NCBI GenBank assembly: GCA_964348275.1
Contig: CAYGBT010000010.1
Location: forward strand, 26,509 to 90,508
Length of the DNA: 64,000 nt
DNA from: CSP1-5 sp964348275
GTDB taxonomy: Bacteria; Methylomirabilota; Methylomirabilia; Methylomirabilales; CSP1-5
Direction of reading: 5' to 3'
The notes under the pieces are model-generated. The model saw only the letters and a program-made list of their open reading frames with translations, was not told the DNA's origin and ran no database searches. The number at the start of each line of letters is the position of its first letter. The stretch's first letter is position 1. The position numbers were made by a program, and so were the translations under genes. Below, in pieces: positions 42,572-50,817 of the stretch.

Positions 42572-42861
42572 GGTCCGTTTCACGCCGAGTTTCCTGATGG
42601 ATGTAATCTGGTCAATGAGTTGCAAGAACAGGGCCCAGTTGTCCCGCGGATTCTGCGCCGCCCTTCCGTGGGGTTCAAGAGCCCTGAGGCATCCCGCTCT
42701 CCACTCATTATCGAGAATAGTCGAAAAAATATCAATCAGCGTGGGGGGAGTCAAGGAGGGGCATCGTCGAGCATTGAGTGGGGACCCATCAGGGTTATGC
42801 CAACAAAGGCGTGACTCTGGGCCGGTGAGGGAAGGGTGGGGTGCACGGCGCAAAGACATAC
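42572..42861. other. Upstream leader of the ATPase gene
   Basis: About 290 bases between the chosen ATPase ATG and the oxidase promoter. An in-frame extension of the ATPase covers it without a stop (to 42868), but the encoded sequence has no recognisable family features. It may be a long untranslated leader or an unusual N-terminal extension. Confidence 0.4.
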
Positions 42862-42898
42862 TTGACAAACTTAATTATTAGATGTATCTAAATACATC
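42862..42898 (+). promoter_or_regulatory. Promoter with overlapping operator palindromes
   Basis: TTGACA (42862-42867) and TATCTA (42885-42890) are separated by 17 bases, about 50 bases before the oxidase ATG. Two palindromes overlap the -10 box: TTAGATGTATCTAA (42878-42891) and GATGTATCTAAATACATC (42881-42898). A repressor bound there would block polymerase. The DtxR-type gene three genes downstream is the obvious candidate, which would make this an autoregulated metal operon. Confidence 0.7.
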
Positions 42899-42940
42899 AT
42901 TCAGTGACGCTGTGTATTTTGGCGTGATGGGGCTTGCGGT

Positions 42941-44032
42941 ATGGACGAACAAGGTCAGAGACCAAAAGAGCCATCCCTCTTTGCGGCAGGTTTGAGCCGT
43001 CGCCGGTTTCTGGGGAGCCTCGTCGGTTTAGGCTTTCTGGGAACAGCCACGGCGTCCCTGGCAGACCCGGCAAAGAGGCCCCCCGGTCAGGGGGAGGAAT
43101 CTGGAGCCACATCTTCGGCTCCTCCGCCCTATTCGACGAGCACCGTTGAGGCCGCTCAGGTCCCCGTGGCCGACCTTCCCCCCCCTCTTCAGGTGTCGGA
43201 TCCAATGACCTTTCTGAGTAGCTTTGACTACGGACGGGTAAAACAACTCTCCGGAGGTCAGGCCCAGCGAGAATACACCGTCATTGCTCAGGACCGCGAG
43301 ATCGAGGTGGCACCGGGCGTCAAGTTTCCTGGCTGGACCTTCAACGGGTATGTCCCGGGGCCCACCCTCCGCTGTCGCGAAGGGGATCTCATCAGACTTC
43401 ACTTCCTGAACGCCTCCAGCATGCCGCACACCATACACTTCCACGGCTTTCATCCGGCCAATATGGATGGGGTGTTCGAGGTTGTCCCGCCGGGTGGCCG
43501 ATTTTGCTACGAGTTCACCGCCGATCCCTTTGGCGTTCATCTGTATCACTGTCATGTCATGCCGCTTAAGAAGCACATCCACAAGGGACTCTATGGAGCC
43601 TTCATCATTGATCCGGCGCAGCCGAGACCACCGGCAAAAGAAATGGTCATGGTGATGAACGGCTTCGACACCGATTTCGACGGTGAGAACGAGTTCTACA
43701 CCGTGAATGGCGTGGCCAACTACTTCCTGGAACATCCCATCGAGGTGCTGCAGCACGAGCCACTTCGCATCTATCTGGTGAACATGACCGAGTTTGATCT
43801 CGTCAACTCCATTCACACCCACGCGACATTCTTTAAGTTCTTCCGGACCGGGACCAGGCTGGATCAGTACGAGTACACCGACACGGTGATGCTCTGCCAG
43901 GGCGAACGCGGGGTCATGGAGTTTAACTATAAGTTCCCGGGAACGTTCCTGTTTCACGCACATCAGACCGAGTTTGCGGAGCTCGGGTGGATTGGGGTCT
44001 TCAAGGTCCTGTCCACCGAGGAGGGGGCATGA
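42941..44032 (+). CDS. Two-domain multicopper oxidase with a Tat signal
   Basis: 363 residues. A twin-arginine signal (SRRRFLGSLVGLGFLG) directs export. Copper motifs: HTIHFHG and HLYHCHVMPLKKHIHKG in domain 1, HTHATFFKFF and FHAHQTEFAELGW in domain 2. The type 1 copper Cys is present only in the first domain (YHCHV); the matching position in domain 2 is Ala (FHAHQ). That is the pattern of type C two-domain laccase-like oxidases, which act as trimers. Its substrate (Cu(I), Mn, Fe or an organic) is unknown, but its operon partners are a ZIP transporter and a metal regulator. Confidence 0.88.
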   Translation: MDEQGQRPKEPSLFAAGLSRRRFLGSLVGLGFLGTATASLADPAKRPPGQGEESGATSSAPPPYSTSTVEAAQVPVADLPPPLQVSDPMTFLSSFDYGRVKQLSGGQAQREYTVIAQDREIEVAPGVKFPGWTFNGYVPGPTLRCREGDLIRLHFLNASSMPHTIHFHGFHPANMDGVFEVVPPGGRFCYEFTADPFGVHLYHCHVMPLKKHIHKGLYGAFIIDPAQPRPPAKEMVMVMNGFDTDFDGENEFYTVNGVANYFLEHPIEVLQHEPLRIYLVNMTEFDLVNSIHTHATFFKFFRTGTRLDQYEYTDTVMLCQGERGVMEFNYKFPGTFLFHAHQTEFAELGWIGVFKVLSTEEGA

Positions 44033-45243
44033 ACCGGACCGAGGGAGGAACGTTTCAGACCGCTCCACGCGGCGTACGTCTCGTCCTCTTCGCCCTGCTC
44101 CCCCTGGTGCTCCTCGGGGCGATGATCTTCGTCTTTCTGTCGTCGGAGACGTTGCTCCTGGGTCCGTCTCCCGTCCCTCCCGAGGCGCTCCAGCGGCTCA
44201 CGATCGAACGGATGGCTTTTTACCCTGGCAAGTTTGTCGTGTGGGTCCGCAATACCGGGCCGGGCCCATTGCGAATCGGCCAGGTGCTGGTCAACGACGC
44301 CATCTGGGCGTTTACGGCGACACCCGGACCCGAGCTCGGCCGCCTCGCCCAGGCGACTGTTACCATTCCCTACGAATGGGTGGAGGGAGAACCGCACGAG
44401 GTGACGGTGATCACCGATGCGGGAATCGTCTTCACGAAGGGGGTCGATGTCACCACGTTGACCCCTGTCCCCGGCTGGCGCTACTTCCTCCTTTTTGCCC
44501 TCCTCGGAACGTACGTCGGCGTGATTCCGGTGTTCCTCGGCCTGCTGTGGTTTCCTTTTCTCACGGCCGTGAAGGGGCAGTGGATCGAGGGTCTCTTGAG
44601 CTTTACCGTCGGCCTGCTCGCCTTCCTTGGTCTCGATGCCCTCAGGGAGGCCTTCGAGGCAGTTGGGCAGATTGGGCCGGTCTTCAAGGGCGAGGCCTTG
44701 ATCGCAATGGGCCTCATTGGAAGCTTCCTCGGTCTGATGGCGCTGGGGCAGCGCAGGAAAGAGGGGGGCGGTCACACGTCGGCCAACGGCTTGCGATTGG
44801 CCTATCTCATCGCCCTCGGCATCGGACTCCATAACCTCGGTGAGGGATTAGCCATCGGGGCGGCCTACCAGCTCGGGGAGGTCGCCCTGGGGGCCTTTCT
44901 GGTTCTCGGCTTTACGATCCACAATACGACCGAGGGGCTGGCTATTGTCTCGCCAATGCTTCGGGGCGCCCCGGCTCGGTATCATTTTTTATTCCTAGGA
45001 CTATTGGCTGGGGCCCCCACCATCGCCGGCACCTGGCTCGGCGGCCTGACATATTCGGTCCCGATGGCGATCCTCTTTCTGGCGATTGGAGCCGGCGCAA
45101 TTTGGCAGGTGGTCTACGAGGTTGTGCGGTTCCAGGCTAAAGAGAAGCCGGTGCTTGAATTCTTAACCATGCGCCACAATCTTGCGGGGCTCTTGGCGGG
45201 CTTTCTGGTCATGTACCTTACCGGATTGTTGGTGGCCATGTAG
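44029..45243 (+). CDS. ZIP-family metal transporter with an extra N-terminal domain
   Basis: 404 residues from ATG 44029 (ATGA overlap with the oxidase stop). One N-terminal helix (about 16-38) and a ~120-residue soluble beta domain come first, followed by eight-helix ZIP core. Metal-site motifs are HNLGEGLAIG and HNTTEGLAIV in consecutive helices. ZIP proteins import Zn, Fe or Mn. The soluble N-terminal domain is additional to the usual bacterial ZIP and would lie in the periplasm, possibly meeting the oxidase product. Confidence 0.87.
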   Translation: MNRTEGGTFQTAPRGVRLVLFALLPLVLLGAMIFVFLSSETLLLGPSPVPPEALQRLTIERMAFYPGKFVVWVRNTGPGPLRIGQVLVNDAIWAFTATPGPELGRLAQATVTIPYEWVEGEPHEVTVITDAGIVFTKGVDVTTLTPVPGWRYFLLFALLGTYVGVIPVFLGLLWFPFLTAVKGQWIEGLLSFTVGLLAFLGLDALREAFEAVGQIGPVFKGEALIAMGLIGSFLGLMALGQRRKEGGGHTSANGLRLAYLIALGIGLHNLGEGLAIGAAYQLGEVALGAFLVLGFTIHNTTEGLAIVSPMLRGAPARYHFLFLGLLAGAPTIAGTWLGGLTYSVPMAILFLAIGAGAIWQVVYEVVRFQAKEKPVLEFLTMRHNLAGLLAGFLVMYLTGLLVAM

Positions 45244-45251
45244 GAGGAAGG

Positions 45252-45929
45252 ATGATGGAGCCTCGCCCGGTGAGCCAGGCCATTGAGGATTATCTCAAGG
45301 CGATCTACGTCCTGGAGCAGCAAGAGGGCAAGGTGATGACGAAGGCGTTAGCCGTCGCGCTGGATGTGGCGGCCCCGTCGGTCACTGCGATGATCAAGCG
45401 ACTTCACGCCATGCGCCTGGTTCGCTACACCCGGTACAGAGGAGTGGCCTTGACACCTGCCGGCAGGCGGATGGCTCTTGAGGTGATCCGTCACCATCGG
45501 CTCCTGGAGCTGTATCTGGTGGAGGCACTGGGCCTGCCGTGGGATCAAGTTCACGAGGAAGCGGATCGGCTGGAACACGTGATCTCTGAAGAACTGGAGG
45601 AACGGATCGCTGAGCGCCTCGGCCATCCCGTGACCGATCCTCACGGGGACCCGATCCCTACAAAAGGAGGGGAAGTCGACGATCCTCTCGGCTTCCCCCT
45701 CAGCGAGCTGAGTCCAGGGACGGCCGCCGTCATCAAGCGGGTTGCGGATCAGGAACCGGCCAAGCTTCGGTACCTCGCAACGTTAGGCCTTTTCCCCGAT
45801 GTCCGGGTGACGCTCTTGGAGAAAGCCCCGTTTGGTGGACCTATGTCGCTGGAAGTGGGGGAGGCCCGGTGTACGTTGGGAGGGGAACTGGCCCGCCAGA
45901 TCTATGTCCTCCCCATTGAGTCCCTGTGA
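45252..45929 (+). CDS. DtxR/MntR-family metal-dependent regulator
   Basis: 225 residues. Winged-helix domain (about 6-70: QAIEDYLKAIYVLEQQEG, KALAVALDVAAPSVTAMIKRLH), dimerisation/metal-binding region with RHHRLLELYLVEALGL and HEEADRLEHVISEELEERI, and a C-terminal FeoA/SH3-like domain (about 150-225). These regulators repress import genes when Mn2+ or Fe2+ is bound. It ends the oxidase-ZIP operon and probably acts on the palindromes at 42878-42898. Confidence 0.92.
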   Translation: MMEPRPVSQAIEDYLKAIYVLEQQEGKVMTKALAVALDVAAPSVTAMIKRLHAMRLVRYTRYRGVALTPAGRRMALEVIRHHRLLELYLVEALGLPWDQVHEEADRLEHVISEELEERIAERLGHPVTDPHGDPIPTKGGEVDDPLGFPLSELSPGTAAVIKRVADQEPAKLRYLATLGLFPDVRVTLLEKAPFGGPMSLEVGEARCTLGGELARQIYVLPIESL

Positions 45930-45933
45930 GGCA

Positions 45934-46338
45934 ATGGTGCGCCTGTTTCGCCAGTTGGCCTGGAAGACGATGTGGGGGACCCTTCTTTGGCTCTCCTGTG
46001 TTCTCTCCGCATGTGGAAGCGCGGACGGCATGAAGGAGGGACGGCAGATTTACGCCAGGCGCTGCTACACCTGCCATGGAGAGACAGGCACAGGGGACGG
46101 TCCCACGGCCAAACTGATGGGGATCAATCCGGCAAATCTCCAGATGGCGGTCCGGGAGAAGTCGAAGGCGGAGCTTCTTGGAGTCATCGCCCGGGGCAGA
46201 CAGGCCATGCCCGCCTTCGGTCCGAGCCTGACGGAGGTGGAGCGCGAGGCGGTGTATCAATACCTGCGCGCCCTGCCGGAGAAAAGGGCGGCGATCTCCC
46301 GGGGGCTCGATCCCGCAGGAGTGCAGGGTCTCAGGTAG
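45934..46338 (+). CDS. Cytochrome c lipoprotein
   Basis: 134 residues from ATG 45934, 4 bases after the regulator stop. The lipoprotein signal ends at LSACGSADG. One heme c motif CYTCHG and a distal Met in QAMPAFG mark a small class I cytochrome c. It would be a membrane-anchored electron carrier, perhaps for the oxidase upstream or a terminal oxidase. Confidence 0.88.
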   Translation: MVRLFRQLAWKTMWGTLLWLSCVLSACGSADGMKEGRQIYARRCYTCHGETGTGDGPTAKLMGINPANLQMAVREKSKAELLGVIARGRQAMPAFGPSLTEVEREAVYQYLRALPEKRAAISRGLDPAGVQGLR

Positions 46339-46349
46339 GAGCAGGAAGG

Positions 46350-46961
46350 ATGTCTCGTCTGATCGTTCGCGCAGGGCTCGTCGGTCTCGCCCTGCTGTGT
46401 GGTGGGGCCGACGGCCTGGCCCATGAGCCTCTGCAACGCGGGACACCACCGTTGAGGCAGCAGGCGATCTATCACCGCGCCCCTCGCTTTACGCTGATCA
46501 CTCAAGGGGGAAAACAGCTTGCCCTTAAGGACCTGTCGGGCAAGGTCGTCTTGGTCAATTTTATCTATACGAGTTGTCCTGACGTCTGCCCGCTCGCCAC
46601 GGCCAAGTTTCGACGGATTCAACAGCTCCTCGAGGCGCGAGGCCTTCAGACACAGGTCTACCTTTTGAGCATTAGCACCGATCCGACGGTCGACACCCCT
46701 GCGGCCCTGAGGACCTATGGCCGTCGGTACGGCGCCGACTTTTCCTTCTGGGCTTTTCTCACCGGCACACCGGGGGAGTTGGCCCGGATCTGGGATCGGT
46801 TCGGCGTGGTGACTGTTGCGCAAGGGCGGGGGGACATTGACCATACGAACATGACTTTCTTGCTGGACCGGACGGGCAGAATCCGTCTGATCTATCTCGG
46901 GTACGGTTGGCGCGAAGAGGACGTGGCAGGAGATATTGCAACGTGGCTCAAACGGGGATGA
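46350..46961 (+). CDS. SCO1/SenC-type protein (second copy)
   Basis: 203 residues from ATG 46350. A signal peptide ends at DGLAHEP. SCO motif TSCPDVCPLATAKF (CxxxC) and distal His in IDHTNMTFLLD are intact. It follows the cytochrome c gene by 11 bases and is distinct from the SCO gene at 39587-40165, so the island carries two copies. Confidence 0.9.
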   Translation: MSRLIVRAGLVGLALLCGGADGLAHEPLQRGTPPLRQQAIYHRAPRFTLITQGGKQLALKDLSGKVVLVNFIYTSCPDVCPLATAKFRRIQQLLEARGLQTQVYLLSISTDPTVDTPAALRTYGRRYGADFSFWAFLTGTPGELARIWDRFGVVTVAQGRGDIDHTNMTFLLDRTGRIRLIYLGYGWREEDVAGDIATWLKRG

Positions 46962-46985
46962 GTCTGCAATACCGGCGGTCTCTAG

Positions 46986-47594
46986 TTATGAGGCGCGCTC
47001 GCCGAGCAAGTCCTTGATAAGCTTTGTCGATTCCGGATCGGTCCAGTCACGGTAGCCGAGTTCTCGCCATCGGATGATTCCGCGGCGGTCGATCACGACG
47101 GTGGTCGGGAGCGCGGAACTTCGAAACGTCCGCAGCGTTTCCATGTGGGGGTCTCGGAGGACCTGGAAACTCAGATCGAGCTCTTGCAGAAAGTGCTGGA
47201 TGGCGCTCTTCGGACCGGCGTCAACGCTGACCGCGACCACCTCGAATCCTTTCGTCTTGTAGTTCCGGTAGGCTTCCTCCATGGTCGGCATCTCGAGGCG
47301 GCAGGGGGGACACCAGGTCGCCCAAAAGTTGAGGAGGACCACTTTTCCCTTGTAGTGTGAGAGGCTCACCTGTGTGCCATTCAGATCGGGGAGGGTAAAA
47401 TCCGGGGCAAGGGTCTCCGACTCGAGGGTGATGTGTTCCGCCTCGGCGGTGACTTGCTTCGCCGCGGGACCGGAGTCCTGTCCACAGGCGGCGAAGATCA
47501 TGAGGAAGAGGAGAAGGGTTGCTAGAGTCAACCATGAAGGGTCGATGCGAAAATTTCTGTCGTTGCGGCTGTCGGTCATCTCCAAGGTGTTCAT
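46986..47594 (-). CDS. TlpA/ResA-like thioredoxin lipoprotein
   Basis: 202 residues from ATG 47594 (ATG 47579 is an alternative). A hydrophobic signal ends in FAACGQD, a lipobox. The TlpA domain carries the redox motif WATWCPPCRLEMP, and the DFTLPDLNGTQVSL start is typical. It would reduce disulfides in apocytochromes or copper chaperones. It converges on the SCO gene. Confidence 0.9.
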   Translation of the reverse strand: MNTLEMTDSRNDRNFRIDPSWLTLATLLLFLMIFAACGQDSGPAAKQVTAEAEHITLESETLAPDFTLPDLNGTQVSLSHYKGKVVLLNFWATWCPPCRLEMPTMEEAYRNYKTKGFEVVAVSVDAGPKSAIQHFLQELDLSFQVLRDPHMETLRTFRSSALPTTVVIDRRGIIRWRELGYRDWTDPESTKLIKDLLGERAS

Positions 47595-47828
47595 CTCCTG
47601 AACCTGCTGATTTCGCTTATGAAGTATGGGGCGGTTCCGGTCCATATGAGGTATAAACGCAGAAGCCCCCCCTTTGTTCCCGGTCCTCGTCTTATAGGCG
47701 AGACTGAAGAGAAATTCAAGGCAATTTGCTTGTCCCTCCCTTTCCATCTTTTTCCTTGACAGCCACCGGCGGGCGGGAGTATCAAGAATCTCGTGGGAGC
47801 TGGGTGTCTCTCAGCTCCTTGATTTTTC

Positions 47829-47904
47829 GGGGCTGTGGCGCAGTTGGGAGCGCGCTTGACTGGCAGTCAAGAGGTCGGGGGTTCGAATCCCCTCAGCTCC
47901 ACCA
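47829..47904 (+). tRNA. tRNA-Ala (anticodon GGC)
   Basis: 76 bases forming a cloverleaf: acceptor stem GGGGCTG/CAGCTCC, D arm with GCGC stem, anticodon stem CTTGA/TCAAG with loop CTGGCAG (anticodon GGC), T arm with GTTCGAATC, and an encoded CCA end. Its 3' end is the insertion target of the adjacent integrase element. Confidence 0.95.
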
Positions 47905-47914
47905 GAAATTTCGA

Positions 47915-47946
47915 GGGCTTACGGCGTCGTGCCGTGAGCCCTTTTT
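47915..47946 (+). terminator. Terminator after tRNA-Ala
   Basis: GGGCTTACGGC pairs with GCCGTGAGCCC around a short loop, followed by TTTTTG on the plus strand. It lies right after the tRNA and overlaps the last codons of the integrase gene. Confidence 0.8.
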
Positions 47947-49103
47947 GTTTCGGTTGCGTATAGGTTGCGTTTGGTTGCAGTCAAAATCGGGTCCAACCGG
48001 TCCACCGCCGCCTTGTTCGCGCCAGGGATCAGGTGGCCGTAGGTATCGACCGTGACCTTGATCGAGTGATGCCCCATCTGCTCCTTGACGTACACCAGAG
48101 ATTCGCCCCGTCCCAGCAAGATGCTGGCGTAGGAATGGCGGAGGTCGTGGAGGCGGATCCTCCGAAGGCCTGCCCGGGCCAAGCAGCGGTGGAACACGCG
48201 CCGCCGAAGATTGCTCTCGTCCAATGGCCCGCCAACCTCATTCGTGAAAACCCATGCCTCCGGTGAAAGCTCCTGCCCAGTCAACGCCGCCTCGGCCTCC
48301 CTAAGCGTTCGGAGCTGTTTTAGCGTGTCTGCAAGATGGAGGGACATGTCCACGCGGCGGATCTTTCCGTTCTTCGGCGGCTCGATCCGGCCGCGCGTAT
48401 AGCTCTGCCGTACTTCGATGAAGCGCCCCTGAAAGTCGAGATCCCCCCACTGCAGCCCGAAGGCCTCTCCGATGCGGAGGCCAGTCCGAACGAGACAGAG
48501 GAACAGCGCGTAATAATGGGGAGCGTAATCCTGCACGGCTTGCAGGAATCGGCCCGCCTCCTCCTCCGTCAGAGGATTGCTCTTCAGGCGGGAGTCGGCC
48601 TTCGCCTTCAAGTACTTCCCTAGACGGGCAGCTGGATTGGTGAGCTGTAAGTCGTCCTCGATTGCGTGGTTATAGATTTCCCGGATCACGGCCACCACCT
48701 GCCGGACGGTGCTACGACTCAACGGCTTGCCCCGAAGACCCCGCTTGAGCATTTCCGCGATGAGGCACTTGAGGTCCCCTCGGCTAACGTCTGAGAGGGC
48801 TTTGACTCCGAAGCGAGGGAAAGCATACTGCCGCAGAAGCGTACCGTACGTGGTGTAGGTGCTCACACGGCATTGGCCTTTGGCGTAAGTCTCAAGCCAC
48901 CGGTCGGCATGGTCCTGGAATGTGGGTCGCCGCTCCGAGGCTTCGTCTAAAATGGCCAGCTTCCCTAGCGCCAGCCGCGCCTCCAGCTTCCTCGCCACCT
49001 CCAGGGCAGCCTTGCGATCGCCGATCTTTTTCGCCTTCCGCTTGCCTTGGTGGTTGATAAACACCCACCAGCTGCCGTCTTTCTCTCTGACCCGCACGCC
49101 CAT
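47919..49103 (-). CDS. int: Tyrosine-type site-specific integrase
   Basis: 394 residues. An arm-binding N-terminal domain (VREKDGSWWVFINHQGKR, RKAALEVARKLEA), a SAM-like core-binding domain (about 60-165) and a catalytic domain with Arg in TGLRIGEAFGL, Lys in PPKNGKIRRV, HDLRHSYAS, GHHSIKVTVDTYGHL with the Tyr nucleophile. All catalytic residues are present. GGGGAGGTG lies upstream of the ATG. It should catalyse integration at the tRNA-Ala 3' end. Confidence 0.95.
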   Translation of the reverse strand: MGVRVREKDGSWWVFINHQGKRKAKKIGDRKAALEVARKLEARLALGKLAILDEASERRPTFQDHADRWLETYAKGQCRVSTYTTYGTLLRQYAFPRFGVKALSDVSRGDLKCLIAEMLKRGLRGKPLSRSTVRQVVAVIREIYNHAIEDDLQLTNPAARLGKYLKAKADSRLKSNPLTEEEAGRFLQAVQDYAPHYYALFLCLVRTGLRIGEAFGLQWGDLDFQGRFIEVRQSYTRGRIEPPKNGKIRRVDMSLHLADTLKQLRTLREAEAALTGQELSPEAWVFTNEVGGPLDESNLRRRVFHRCLARAGLRRIRLHDLRHSYASILLGRGESLVYVKEQMGHHSIKVTVDTYGHLIPGANKAAVDRLDPILTATKRNLYATETKRAHGTTP

Positions 49104-49190
49104 TGCATCACCTCCCCGGGCGTACAGGACGCGGCGGCGTCACTGTACCACAAACAAGATCTGAGGCAAACGAGGCTAGGCTTACAGTCA

Positions 49191-49517
49191 TCACGCCAAC
49201 CTCCCCTCGTCTTGGCCGCCATGTAAAGCCGGCGTGGTGGAGGGAGCACCCGCGCACGGGTCCCGTCGGCGACGCCAGGCCCTGGTACGGCAAGCGGGTG
49301 TTGCGTATTTTCGGGCCTCGCCGCGACCTGGGGAATCCAGGGGCCTCCCACATCCGCACTGGCATGGCAACAAAGGCGTCACGTGACGGCTTTCCTGGGC
49401 CGTGGAGGGACGATCCTGGGCAATCGTGCACTCCCTCCCAGCATTGGCATCTACAACCCCTTCTTGGGTCTCCTCCGGCTGCTCGGGTGAGTTTGTACTG
49501 CGTTCGATCGAACTCAT
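49191..49517 (-). CDS. Small zinc-finger protein with basic tail
   Basis: 108 residues. The start overlaps the stop of the upstream excisionase-like gene by ATGA. The middle has CQCGCGRPLDS followed by RKYATPACRTRAWRRRRD, like zinc-knuckle proteins with CxxCG ... YCSxxCRxRAxRRR; one Cys of the usual second pair is Thr here (ATPAC). A similar motif is in the 54526-54717 gene. Function unknown, possibly DNA binding. The low-complexity C-terminal third reduces confidence. Confidence 0.5.
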   Translation of the reverse strand: MSSIERSTNSPEQPEETQEGVVDANAGRECTIAQDRPSTAQESRHVTPLLPCQCGCGRPLDSPGRGEARKYATPACRTRAWRRRRDPCAGAPSTTPALHGGQDEGRLA

Positions 49518-49795
49518 TGTGCTACCTCCTTTATGATGTGAGAGACCAACCGATTCAAATCAGCACCATCGCGTCGGAATTGAGCCATCCAGCCGTCGAA
49601 CTCGGACCGGCGGACCAAGACCTTGCCCTCCAGGCGGTAGTGGGGAAGCGGGTGCGCTGGGTCGGCCAAGGCCTTTCGCAATGTCCTGACGGACAGCCCC
49701 GAGTAGTCGGAGAGCGCCTTCAGCGAGAGGTACGGATCTAGGTCCGTCTGAATTGCGATGCTGTCAACAACACTCATTCCCTGAGTTACATGCAT
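49514..49795 (-). CDS. Excisionase-like helix-turn-helix protein
   Basis: 93 residues. A MerR/HTH_17-type winged-helix pattern is seen in YLSLKALSDYSGLSVRTLRKAL, followed by the wing HYRLEGKVLVRRSEFDGWM. Such proteins act as recombination directionality factors or regulators next to integrases. The start may be ATG 49795 or 49777. Confidence 0.78.
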   Translation of the reverse strand: MHVTQGMSVVDSIAIQTDLDPYLSLKALSDYSGLSVRTLRKALADPAHPLPHYRLEGKVLVRRSEFDGWMAQFRRDGADLNRLVSHIIKEVAQ

Positions 49796-49879
49796 TCTCC
49801 GGAAAGGCTCCCGGTTAGTCTAAGTGCCCGCTTCCTCAGCTTATTGCGCTTCATTAATCGGATAGGCATTTAATGCCGG

Positions 49880-50482
49880 TCAATCATCCGGCCCCCCGGT
49901 CATTCTCGAAATATGGGTCTCGGTTCGTCGCTGATTCTGCTCCACCCATTGGCGAGCTGCCGCCATCTCTTCTTCCGTCAGGGTGGCCTGTAAGCCCTTC
50001 ACATCGCAGCGATCGTCCGCTTGGCCACTTGCCGGATCGCATGTGCTGCAGTAGCCATCAGGGATATGTGGGTCTGCGTAGTCGTAGTAATTTCGTTGTG
50101 CCCCACAACGCTTGCACGGTTCCAGGTTGCTTTCGATCTCCTCCGCCTCAGCGAACACCTTATTCCACTCTTCCTCAGTGCTGGCGATCGCGTTTTGAAA
50201 TCTCTGTTCGCCTAAGGCGCTTTCGATGGTCGCCAGCCTTCGAGATGCAAATGGACGCATCCTTATCTGATAGCTGCCGGTCGTACGATAGAACCTCTCC
50301 CAAAACTCTATGTCCCGGATCTTTTCCAGATAATGTCTCGCTAGAACTTCCAGTTCATAAACTGTGGGTTTGAAGTTCTCAACAAGGCATGCTGATTTGT
50401 CGTTTACTCCTCTTATACCTCCACCTACGACCCCTGCCAGTGGTCCTAAGCCGTCAGATTCGACTGCGATCTGGTTTTGCAT
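49880..50482 (-). CDS. Zinc-ribbon-containing hypothetical protein
   Basis: 200 residues. AAAGGAG lies upstream of the ATG at 50482. The central region is helical, and CKRCGAQRNYYDY ... YCSTCDP forms a CxxC-CxxC zinc ribbon at about 123-150. No named family is recognised. It overlaps the upstream small gene by 29 bases, indicating coupled translation in the element's minus-strand operon. Confidence 0.65.
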   Translation of the reverse strand: MQNQIAVESDGLGPLAGVVGGGIRGVNDKSACLVENFKPTVYELEVLARHYLEKIRDIEFWERFYRTTGSYQIRMRPFASRRLATIESALGEQRFQNAIASTEEEWNKVFAEAEEIESNLEPCKRCGAQRNYYDYADPHIPDGYCSTCDPASGQADDRCDVKGLQATLTEEEMAAARQWVEQNQRRTETHISRMTGGPDD

Positions 50483-50735
50483 GTTTGCTCCTTTCTTTTA
50501 GCGCGTGTTCTTCTGTCCCGACCGTTGTCTTTCTTTCACTAGGCCCAAGGTTGGGTGCTGTCCGAAAACCTCCCTGTGAAGGACGCATTACGCGTTCAAT
50601 AGTTTCGTGGCGTTTCTTCTGCCTTTTCTCCGTCTCAAAAGGAACCTCTTTTGGACCAAGGGGCCGAGAAATGCACCTTTCCAAGTCGTCGATCTGCTGT
50701 GACTTTGATGGAAGCATTTTGACAAGATGTCGCAT
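50454..50735 (-). CDS. Small basic hypothetical protein
   Basis: 93 residues from ATG 50735, which is preceded by AAAAGGAG with good spacing. It starts MRHLVKMLPSKSQQIDDLER and is rich in Lys, Arg and Glu. The family is unknown. The palindrome at 50792-50806 lies about 60 bases upstream. Confidence 0.55.
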   Translation of the reverse strand: MRHLVKMLPSKSQQIDDLERCISRPLGPKEVPFETEKRQKKRHETIERVMRPSQGGFRTAPNLGPSERKTTVGTEEHALKERSKHAKPDRSRI

Positions 50736-50791
50736 GGGTACTCCTTTTGCCTGCCGAGTTAACTTGTGTGCATATCTGCCAGGTAGCGTCT

Positions 50792-50806
50792 GGCACATCG
50801 TGTGCC
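50792..50806. promoter_or_regulatory. Palindromic operator-like site 1
   Basis: GGCACATCGTGTGCC, a 6-3-6 dyad upstream of the small gene at 50454-50735 and just past the helicase stop. It closely matches two other sites in the element (53001-53015 and 55048-55064). Confidence 0.55.
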
Positions 50807-50817
50807 GCTGGTTCTGT

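Noticed and set aside
42572..42868. N-terminal extension of the P-type ATPase
   Set aside because: The frame is open, but the residues do not resemble the family and the start would sit on the divergent promoter; ATG 42571 right before the first HMA domain is better.
43963..44832. 289-codon minus-strand frame
   Set aside because: It is antisense to the oxidase end and the ZIP transporter, both well supported.
49103..49741. 212-codon plus-strand frame across the integrase promoter region
   Set aside because: It runs antisense to the excisionase-like and zinc-finger genes and has no family features.
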